Below the pieces are notes generated by a model. It was not told the DNA's origin. It did no database searches and saw nothing but the letters and a program-made list of their open reading frames with translations. From assembly GCA_964398185.1 (NCBI GenBank), contig CAYNML010000026.1, positions 1 through 64,000 of the forward strand: 64,000 bases of DNA, in the 5' to 3' direction. Numbering within the stretch: the stretch's first letter is position 1; each line of letters begins with the position of its first letter. Origin of the DNA: Fen-1058 sp964398185. GTDB lineage: Bacteria; Chloroflexota; Anaerolineae; Fen-1058. This document shows positions 58,140 through 64,000 of the stretch, in pieces. Both the position numbers and the translations under genes were made by a program.

Positions 58140-58168
58140 TTGCCGCCGCCCGTGAAGCATGTTATAAT
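58140..58168 (+). promoter_or_regulatory. Promoter of rplS
   Basis: TTGCCG (58140-58145), 17-bp spacer, TATAAT (58163-58168). Confidence 0.75.
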
Positions 58169-58176
58169 CTCGGCTC

Positions 58177-58196
58177 GCGCTCGGGGGAAAGAGCGC
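58177..58196 (+). promoter_or_regulatory. Leader hairpin of rplS
   Basis: GCGCTC / GAGCGC with an 8-nt loop followed by TTTATTTT, at the very 5' end of the predicted mRNA. Candidate ribosomal-protein leader or attenuator; not matched to a known L19 leader model here. Confidence 0.45.
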
Positions 58197-58223
58197 TTTA
58201 TTTTGCATGTAGGGGATGTTACG

Positions 58224-58580
58224 ATGAACGTTCTGGATACGCTGACTCCAAAGAAAACCGATCGGCCGCGGTTGGCCCCGGGCGACACGGTGCGGGTGCA
58301 TACGTTGATCGTCGAAGGCGATCGCGAGCGCGTGCAGGTCTTTCAGGGCACCGTGATTCGCATCCGCAGCGGCGGCGCCAACGCCAACTTCACCGTGCGC
58401 CGCGTGGCGTCGCATGGCGTGGGCGTGGAGCGCACCTTCCTGCTGCACTCGCCGCGCATCGAGAAGATCGAAGTGATGCGCAGTTCCAAGACGCGCCGCG
58501 CGCAGCTGTATTATCTGCGCGATCTGCAGGGCAAGGCCGCGCGCTTGAAGGAACGCTCGACGGTCGCAGCGGAAGAATAG
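58224..58580 (+). CDS. rplS: 50S ribosomal protein L19
   Basis: 118 residues. DTVRVHTLIVEGDRERVQVFQGTVI, TVRRVASHGVGVERTF and HSPRIEKIEV are the standard L19 blocks. Component of the large subunit at the 30S interface. ATG 58224 follows AGGGGAT. Monocistronic, with promoter and strong terminator; the common trmD-rplS linkage is absent. Confidence 0.97.
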   Translation: MNVLDTLTPKKTDRPRLAPGDTVRVHTLIVEGDRERVQVFQGTVIRIRSGGANANFTVRRVASHGVGVERTFLLHSPRIEKIEVMRSSKTRRAQLYYLRDLQGKAARLKERSTVAAEE

Positions 58581-58602
58581 TTTTGCCGGCAGTACCCAGC
58601 GG

Positions 58603-58647
58603 AGCGTAGGCGATCCAGATCACTCTGGATGAGCCTGCGCTTTTTTT
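58603..58647 (+). terminator. Terminator of rplS
   Basis: AGCGTAGGCGATCCAGA facing TCTGGATGAGCCTGCGCT (4-nt loop, small internal mismatches) followed by TTTTTTT. Confidence 0.88.
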
Positions 58648-58750
58648 ATAACGCGCGGTGTCTGTGGATGGGGCATCCCCGTGCCCACTGGTGATCAAAC
58701 GGGGCGGCATGGGGATGTTGCTTTTGTGGCTGCTCAACCTGCAAGTCAAT

Positions 58751-58833
58751 GTCATTCCCGCGTGCTTGTGGCGGGAATCCAGAGGCTTGCTCCGACTTAA
58801 CCTCGATGCCCGACTACAGCACTCGGGCATGAC
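58751..58833. repeat. Interspersed repeat family B, copy 3
   Basis: GTCATTCCCGCGTGC...GCGGGAATCCAGAG and CGATGCCCGAC...CACTCGGGCATGAC, in the gap between rplS and the aminopeptidase gene. Confidence 0.8.
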
Positions 58834-58873
58834 GGTTGAGCAGGGATGTTGCTTTATTCAAGGGAGCAAGAAG

Positions 58874-59905
58874 ATGAACCGGGATGTCGTTCGGCGTACG
58901 CAATTCGATCCGGCGTTAAGCGTGGGCGCGCGCAATGCCACACAAGTCTGCCTGCGCTTGCAGCCTCAGGAGCAGTTGACGGTGATCGCTGATCGCGAAG
59001 GGTTGGAGATCGCCGCCGCGCTGGTGCAGGAGATTGAAGCGATCGGCGCGTCGTATCATGTCTTTGTACTGGAAGAACTCGCCGCACGTCCGCTGGAGCA
59101 CATGCCCGCGCCTGTGCTGGCCGAGCTGGAAAAATCGCAAGTCAGCATCTTCGCGGCGCAGGCACAGCGCGGCGAACTGCGCTCGCGCATGGAGATGATG
59201 GATGTGGTCAATCGCAACCGCTTGCGCCACGGGCACATGGTCAACATCACCACCGAGATCATGCTGCAAGGGATGCAGGCCGATTTTCTGCAAGTCGATC
59301 GCTTGAGCCAGCGGGTAATCGAAAAAGCGCGGCAGGCCAAGACGGTGCGGGCGACGTCGAAGGGCGGCACGGAGATCGTGGCGGAGATGTCGCCGCAGTT
59401 GAAGTGGGTGAAGACCAGCGGCCTGATCACACCCGATAAGTGGGGCAACCTTCCCGGCGGCGAGATCTTCACCTCGCCGTATTCCGTGAATGGTCGTTTT
59501 GTGTGCGACGGCGTGGTGGGCGATTACCTCTGCGCCAAGTACGGCGATCTGAAACAAACCCCGCTGACGATCGAAGTCAAAGATGCGCGCATCGTCGCTT
59601 TGCAGTGCGCGAACACGGAACTGCTGAACGAGTTTGCGGCCTACACCCGCACGGATGAGAACAGCGATCAGGTGGGGGAATTCGCCATCGGCACGAATCT
59701 AGCGGTGACGCGCATCATCGGCAACATTCTGCAAGATGAAAAGATTCCGGGCGTTCACATCGCGTTCGGGCATCCGTACAACGAGCACACCGGGCAGACG
59801 TGGCATTCGACGACGCACATCGATTGCGTGGGGCGCGATTTCGACATCTGGCTGGACGACGAGCCGATCATGCGTGACGGGCAGTTTTTGATTGAGGCGG
59901 ATTGA
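58874..59905 (+). CDS. M29-like (aminopeptidase T type) metallopeptidase
   Basis: 343 residues of the COG2309/aminopeptidase T type. Visible blocks: NLPGGEIFTSP (about 194) with a metal-binding Glu, VGEFAIGTN (about 267) and HIAFGHPYNEHTG...HSTTHIDCV (about 295-318) with His and Asp ligands. Some relatives are ring-opening dioxygenases, so peptidase activity is inferred. ATG 58874 is preceded by AGGGAG. It stands 2 nt upstream of the first gamma-glutamyl hydrolase gene, suggesting an operon for peptide or gamma-glutamyl degradation. Confidence 0.82.
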   Translation: MNRDVVRRTQFDPALSVGARNATQVCLRLQPQEQLTVIADREGLEIAAALVQEIEAIGASYHVFVLEELAARPLEHMPAPVLAELEKSQVSIFAAQAQRGELRSRMEMMDVVNRNRLRHGHMVNITTEIMLQGMQADFLQVDRLSQRVIEKARQAKTVRATSKGGTEIVAEMSPQLKWVKTSGLITPDKWGNLPGGEIFTSPYSVNGRFVCDGVVGDYLCAKYGDLKQTPLTIEVKDARIVALQCANTELLNEFAAYTRTDENSDQVGEFAIGTNLAVTRIIGNILQDEKIPGVHIAFGHPYNEHTGQTWHSTTHIDCVGRDFDIWLDDEPIMRDGQFLIEAD

Positions 59906-59907
59906 AG

Positions 59908-60639
59908 ATGAAACCACTGATTGGCATTACGGGTTTTGAAACAGCTTATCCCAAACCGCCGCACGCGCCGCTGTATGCGACCGGTCAGCGCTACGTGCGC
60001 GCCATCGAAGACGCGGGCGGCCTGCCGGTGATCCTGTCACCGGGCTTGAGCAACGATTCGCTGCTGGCGGTCTTTGAGCGACTCGACGGCTTGCTGCTCT
60101 CCGGCGGCGGCGACATCGATCCGACGATTTACGGCGAAGAGCCGCATCCCACCATCTGGGGCCTGGACATGAACCGCGACCGGGCGGAGCTGGCCATGGC
60201 GCAATGGGCGGCCGAGGCGCAGAAGCCGCTGCTGTGCATTTGCCGCGGCACGCAGGTGTTGAACGTGGCGCTGGGCGGCTCGCTGCTGCAGGATATTGAA
60301 ACCATGAAGCCCGAAGCGCTGCGCCACATGTTCGATCAGGAAGTGACGCCGCGCGAGGAGATCACGCATCACGTCACGGTGAATATCGATTCACTGCTGG
60401 GCGAATTGATTCAGTCGAATACCGCGCAGGTCAATTCGTGGCATCACCAGGCCATTAAGCGTGTGGCGGGCGATCTGAAAGTGGTGGCGCAGGCGCCCGA
60501 TGGCATCGTGGAAGCGATCGAGATTCCGGGGCACCGCTTTGCGCTGGGCGTGCAGTGGCATCCCGAATGGTTGTACGATCGGCAGCCAGAGATGGCGCGC
60601 CTGTTCCAGGGCTTGATCGCCGCAGCGGCGACGGAATAG
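59908..60639 (+). CDS. Gamma-glutamyl hydrolase-like class-I GATase (peptidase C26), copy 1
   Basis: 243 residues. Opens MKPLIGITGFET; GLLLSGGGDIDPTIYGEEPHP (about 62), the nucleophile Cys in CICRGTQVLNVALGGSL (about 112), and the His/Glu in GVQWHPEWLYD (about 216). Related to PuuD/gamma-glutamyl-GABA hydrolase. Substrate unknown; gamma-glutamyl amides are likely. It is followed by a paralog 5 nt downstream. Confidence 0.9.
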   Translation: MKPLIGITGFETAYPKPPHAPLYATGQRYVRAIEDAGGLPVILSPGLSNDSLLAVFERLDGLLLSGGGDIDPTIYGEEPHPTIWGLDMNRDRAELAMAQWAAEAQKPLLCICRGTQVLNVALGGSLLQDIETMKPEALRHMFDQEVTPREEITHHVTVNIDSLLGELIQSNTAQVNSWHHQAIKRVAGDLKVVAQAPDGIVEAIEIPGHRFALGVQWHPEWLYDRQPEMARLFQGLIAAAATE

Positions 60640-60644
60640 TTTTA

Positions 60645-61376
60645 ATGAGACCCATCATCGGCATTACGAGTTCAATCGATCACCGTTCGGCAGCGTTTGG
60701 CGAGACGTATTCGCTGACGCGCAAGTATGCCGAAGGGGTGGTGCAAGCGGGCGGCGCGCCGCTGATCGTGCCGCACAACCTTGATGAAGAGACGTTGCAC
60801 GTCGTGTTGGATCGACTGGACGGCGTGCTGTTGTCCGGCGGGGGCGATATCGATCCGGCGGTGTTCGGTGAAGCGGCGCACCCCGCGACGGGCGAGATTG
60901 AGCCCGATCGCGATCGCGTGGAGTTGGCGCTGGCGCGCTTGATCGTCGAGCACGATCGGCCCTTCCTGGCGATCTGCCGCGGCATCCAGGTGTTGAACGT
61001 GGCGCTGGGCGGATCGCTGGTGCAGGATATTCCCTCGCAAGTGCCCAACGCGCTGCCGCACTCGTTTGATCGCAAAACGACACCGCGCAATTATGTGGCG
61101 CATCCCGTGAAGATCGATCCGAGTTCGCAGTTGGCGCGCATCATGCAGGTCGAGGTGGCGCGGACCAATTCGTGGCATCATCAAGCGATCAAGCAGGTGG
61201 CAGATGGCTTGCAGGTAACGGCGGTCGCGCCCGATGGCGTGATCGAAGCGGTGGAGGCGCCGGGGCGGCGCTATGCCATCGGCGTGCAGTGGCATCCCGA
61301 GTGGATGTTTGAGCAGTGGGCGGAGCAGCGGCGATTGTTTGAGGGGTTGGTGAGGGCGGCCGGTGTCAACGGATAG
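60645..61376 (+). CDS. Gamma-glutamyl hydrolase-like class-I GATase (peptidase C26), copy 2
   Basis: 243 residues, paralog of the preceding gene (perhaps half identical). GVLLSGGGDIDPAVFGEAAHP, nucleophile in AICRGIQVLNVALGGSLVQD, RTNSWHHQAIKQV, and GVQWHPEWMFEQ. The start at 60645 begins MRPIIGITSS; no strong ribosome site, so coupling to copy 1 is likely. Its 3' end runs into octamer repeats and the second scaffold gap. Confidence 0.9.
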   Translation: MRPIIGITSSIDHRSAAFGETYSLTRKYAEGVVQAGGAPLIVPHNLDEETLHVVLDRLDGVLLSGGGDIDPAVFGEAAHPATGEIEPDRDRVELALARLIVEHDRPFLAICRGIQVLNVALGGSLVQDIPSQVPNALPHSFDRKTTPRNYVAHPVKIDPSSQLARIMQVEVARTNSWHHQAIKQVADGLQVTAVAPDGVIEAVEAPGRRYAIGVQWHPEWMFEQWAEQRRLFEGLVRAAGVNG

Positions 61377-61525
61377 GCAGCGGATCAGCGGANNNNNNNN
61401 NNNNNNNNNNNNNNNNNNNNNNNNNNNNNNNNNNNNNNNNNNNNNNNNNNNNNNNNNNNNNNNNNNNNNNNNNNNNNNNNNNNNNNNNNNNNAAAACGGA
61501 TTTCAAAGCGGATTTCAAAACGAAT
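61364..61525. repeat. AACGGAT-type repeats around the second gap
   Basis: AACGGATAGGCAGCGGATCAGCGGA before the gap is two related octamer units, and AAAACGGATTTC, AAAGCGGATTTC, AAAACGAATGC follow it. Same unit family as 4801-5084. It begins within the end of the copy 2 hydrolase gene. Confidence 0.75.
61393..61492. other. Assembly gap (100 N)
   Basis: Exactly 100 N, again inside octamer repeats. True size and content unknown. Confidence 0.95.
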
Positions 61526-61603
61526 GCAGGTGGTCGGAAGTCGGGTTATAATGATCTGACTTCCGATTTTGTTTTACGAATTACTTGTTACTCATTACTT
61601 CCC

Positions 61604-62425
61604 ATGTCCAACTCATCACCCATCGGCATCTTTGATTCCGGCATTGGCGGCCTGAGCGTGTGGCGCGAGATTGCGCGGCAGCTGCCGCACGAAGACACAA
61701 TCTACTTTGCCGATCAGCTTCACATTCCCTACGGCCCGCGCTCGCTGCAGGAAATCCGATCGTTCTCGGAAGCCATCACGCGTTTCCTGCTGGAGCGCGG
61801 CAGCAAGATCATCGTTGTGGCGTGCAATACCGCTTCGGCGGCAGCCTTAAAACATCTGCGCGCCACGTTTCCTGAAGCGCCCTTTGTCGGCATGGAACCG
61901 GCCGTCAAGCCAGCGGCGGAGACCACGCGCACGGGGGTCGTGGGTGTCATGGCCACGCCCGCGACGTTTCAAGGCGAGTTGTTCGCGAGCGTGGTGGAGC
62001 GTTTTGCCAACGGCGTGCAGCTAATTAATCAGGTGTGTCCGGGACTGGTAGAGCAAATCGAAGCGGGGAGGTTGGATACACCAGACACGGTGGAGATGCT
62101 CGATCGGTTTTTGCAGCCGATCCGTGCAGCGGAGGCAGATACGATCGTGTTGGGCTGCACACATTATCCGTTCGTCATCGACGTGATCCGCCAACTGGTT
62201 CCGGGCGTGAGCGTGATCGATCCAGCGCCCGCGGTCGCGCGGCAGGTCGATCGGGTGTTGCGCGAGCGCCACTGGCAGCGTGTGACAGACCGCATGGGGC
62301 AACATCACTTCATCACCAGCGGCGACGGCGATCGGTACCGGGCAGCGCTGCGCGCGCTGGTGCAGGTCGACTCGCCGGTGCTGCGCGCGACGTGGAACCC
62401 ACCGCAACGATCTCTGACGGAGTAA
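61604..62425 (+). CDS. murI: Glutamate racemase
   Basis: Makes D-glutamate for peptidoglycan. 273 residues: IGIFDSGIGGLSV (about 6), catalytic Cys in VVACNTASAAALKHL (about 73) and the second Cys in VLGCTHYPFVID (about 185). TATAAT at 61547-61552 may be its -10 box. Follows two gamma-glutamyl hydrolases, a possible glutamate-related grouping. Confidence 0.95.
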   Translation: MSNSSPIGIFDSGIGGLSVWREIARQLPHEDTIYFADQLHIPYGPRSLQEIRSFSEAITRFLLERGSKIIVVACNTASAAALKHLRATFPEAPFVGMEPAVKPAAETTRTGVVGVMATPATFQGELFASVVERFANGVQLINQVCPGLVEQIEAGRLDTPDTVEMLDRFLQPIRAAEADTIVLGCTHYPFVIDVIRQLVPGVSVIDPAPAVARQVDRVLRERHWQRVTDRMGQHHFITSGDGDRYRAALRALVQVDSPVLRATWNPPQRSLTE

Positions 62426-62433
62426 CGATTACC

Positions 62434-62979
62434 ATGGCGACAGAATCGCATTACGACATTACGCTGCATCTGGACCACCTGGGACAGCTGTTCACGATTC
62501 CCGAACCGGATCCATTCGATCCCCGCGCACGCTACACGGCGGGGCTGGAAACCATTATCACTGAGTTGAAGCCCAAGGCAAAGATCAGCAAGGTGCGCGC
62601 CACGATCGTGCTGCCGCCGGATCAGATCGCGCCCGATACCGAGACGCGCCTGCGCGGCGCGTTGGCGCGCTATTGTCAGCAGCGCATTACCGCAGGGCGG
62701 CAGGAGTTGATAGTGCTGCGGCGGCAAGGTATTACGGCGCTGCACAAGGGTCTGATCTTCTGGGGCGTCTGCCTGTTGCTCGCCATGCTGTTTGAAAGCG
62801 CCATGCTGCTTCCGGAATGGGTGCGGCGTTTTGGCGGCGAAGGATTCTTGATTGCCGGTTGGGTGAGCCTGTGGTATCCCATTGAGATTCTGCTGTACGA
62901 ATGGTGGCCGGTTACACAACAGATCCGCATTTACAAGAGCATCATGCGCATGGATATCGTCTTCAAGGAGGAGACATGA
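62434..62979 (+). CDS. Two-TM protein of unknown function
   Basis: 181 residues: an N-terminal soluble part of about 105 residues, then two membrane helices (LIFWGVCLLLAMLFESAMLL and FLIAGWVSLWYPIEILLYEWW) and a short charged tail. Not recognised. Start 8 nt after murI; the stop overlaps the aminotransferase start by ATGA, so it is part of the murI operon. Confidence 0.75.
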   Translation: MATESHYDITLHLDHLGQLFTIPEPDPFDPRARYTAGLETIITELKPKAKISKVRATIVLPPDQIAPDTETRLRGALARYCQQRITAGRQELIVLRRQGITALHKGLIFWGVCLLLAMLFESAMLLPEWVRRFGGEGFLIAGWVSLWYPIEILLYEWWPVTQQIRIYKSIMRMDIVFKEET

Positions 62980-64000
62980 CCAGTATCGATCGCACCCGCT
63001 TAGCCCAGCAATTGGAATACGAACAGCAGCGCTTTGTTGAGACGCATCCCAAGTCGCGCGAGTTGTTCGCGCGGGCCAGGCGGTCTTTGCTGGCCGGGGT
63101 GCCGATGAGTTGGATGGTGAAGTGGGCGGGTTCGTTCCCGGTGTTTGTGACCGGCGGCAAAGGCGCGCACTTCACCGATGTGGACGGGCACGATTACATC
63201 GATTTGTGCCTGGGCGACACCGGCGCGATGACGGGGCACGCGCCCGAGGTGGTGCTGGAGGTGATCGCGGAACGGATGCGGCAGGGGGTGACCTTCATGC
63301 TGCCCACCGAGGATGCGGTCTACGTGGGTGAAGAACTGTCACGCCGCTTTGGTTTGCCGTACTGGCAAGTGTGTCTCACCGCGACGGATGCCAATCGCTT
63401 TGCGCTGCGCATGGCGCGCGCGTTGACCAGACGATCGAAAGTGCTGGTCTTCAACTATTGTTATCACGGCACGGTCGACGAGACGTTTGCCACGCTGCAT
63501 GATGGTGTAGTTGGTCCGCGATCGGGCAACCTCGGTCCGCAAGTGAATCCTGCGGAGACGACGAAGGTGATCGAGTTCAACGACATTCCCGCTTTGGAGG
63601 CCGCGCTCGCGCCGGGCGATGTGGCCTGCGTGCTGGCTGAACCGGCCATGACCAACATCGGCATCATTCATCCCGACGCGGGCTATCACGAAGCGCTGCG
63701 CGCGATCACGCGCCGCACCGGCACGCTGTTGATCATCGACGAGACGCACACGATCTGCACCGGGCCGGGCGGTTATACGCAGGCGTTTGGCTTGCAGCCC
63801 GATCTGTTCGTCATCGGCAAACCGATCGGCTCTGGCATCCCCACGGCGGTCTACGGCCTGTCGGAGGAGGTGGCCGATCGGGCGCGCACTCAAACGCCGC
63901 TGGAGGACATCGACACCAACGGCATCGGCGGAACGTTGTCGGGCAATGCGCTCTCGCTGGCGGCGATGCGGATCACGCTGGAGCAAGTGCTGACGCCGGA
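62976..64000 (+). CDS. Class-III aminotransferase (GSA-aminomutase-like), truncated by window end
   Basis: The first 341 codons of a PLP enzyme. FTDVDGHDYIDLCLGDTGAMTGHAPEVV (about 67-94) resembles glutamate-1-semialdehyde aminomutases, with NYCYHGTVDETFA (about 159), IIDETHTICTGPGGY (about 249) holding the PLP Asp, and the PLP Lys in VIGKPIGSG (about 276). The substitution SATDANRFA-like TATDANRFALRMAR is typical of non-HemL relatives, so it may act on another amino acid or aldehyde. GGAGGAG site before ATG 62976. Confidence 0.88.
   Translation, partial: MTSIDRTRLAQQLEYEQQRFVETHPKSRELFARARRSLLAGVPMSWMVKWAGSFPVFVTGGKGAHFTDVDGHDYIDLCLGDTGAMTGHAPEVVLEVIAERMRQGVTFMLPTEDAVYVGEELSRRFGLPYWQVCLTATDANRFALRMARALTRRSKVLVFNYCYHGTVDETFATLHDGVVGPRSGNLGPQVNPAETTKVIEFNDIPALEAALAPGDVACVLAEPAMTNIGIIHPDAGYHEALRAITRRTGTLLIIDETHTICTGPGGYTQAFGLQPDLFVIGKPIGSGIPTAVYGLSEEVADRARTQTPLEDIDTNGIGGTLSGNALSLAAMRITLEQVLTP

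Overview
The window is a 64 kb piece of a GC-rich bacterial chromosome with two scaffold gaps of exactly 100 N (4934-5033 and 61393-61492), so it probably comes from a draft or metagenome assembly. The gene repertoire suggests a member of Chloroflexota, perhaps Anaerolineae-like: large secreted proteins with NBR1-type Ig-like domains, Thr/Pro-rich membrane-anchored proteins, lipoproteins with tandem META domains, and abundant short palindromic and heptameric repeats. This placement is an inference from content, not from a marker gene.

Region 1 (1-17.3 kb, + strand) is an almost complete aromatic amino acid supercluster: trpE-G-D-C-F-B-A, then an AroH chorismate mutase, two tandem DAHP synthases, prephenate dehydrogenase, aroA, aroE, aroC, an aroK-aroB fusion and aroQ. 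Every step from PEP + erythrose-4-P to chorismate is present, plus the whole chorismate-to-Trp branch and the first Tyr steps; prephenate dehydratase and an aminotransferase are not seen. The second half (aroH onward) is preceded by a TTGACA/TAAGAT promoter, a 28-codon leader peptide with the run YFYFFY and an intrinsic terminator, i.e. a Phe/Tyr attenuator. The reading frames are laced with heptamer and octamer repeats that supply stop codons and protein ends, and with in-frame palindromes. A PIN-like/DUF433-like pair on the opposite strand interrupts aroE and aroC.

Region 2 (17.4-25.3 kb, - strand) is a catabolic operon for an unidentified sugar, polyol or sugar acid: IclR regulator, IolD-like TPP enzyme, split transketolase, RpiB/LacAB-like isomerase, GPH-type symporter and a Gfo/Idh/MocA dehydrogenase. 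Region 3 (25.6-30.1 kb) holds an Rrf2 regulator and a pstSCAB-type transporter. Region 4 (30.1-38.1 kb) carries a carboxyltransferase, a phosphofructokinase with a mixed motif, a ZntB/CorA-like channel, a cysteine hydrolase, YwbE, methylglyoxal synthase, a four-META-domain lipoprotein and a CBS-ACT protein.

Region 5 (38.1-46.0 kb, - strand) has a frameshifted small gene, an M50-like protein with an altered HExxH motif, RecJ and a Cas4/RecB-like nuclease in one overlapping operon, an uncharacterised 224-residue protein, a Crp/Fnr regulator, a zinc-ribbon protein, RNase Z and a CopD-like membrane protein. Region 6 (46.1-57.0 kb) is surface-oriented: two clan GH-A-like secreted hydrolases, a parvulin lipoprotein, three paralogous TM + Thr/Pro-rich proteins, an MFS remnant, a PHP phosphoesterase and an NAGPA-type phosphodiester glycosidase. 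Region 7 (57.1-64 kb) has holB divergent from rplS, an M29-like aminopeptidase, two tandem class-I-GATase gamma-glutamyl hydrolases, murI, a two-TM protein and a truncated class-III aminotransferase. No tRNA, rRNA, CRISPR array or insertion sequence was recognised.
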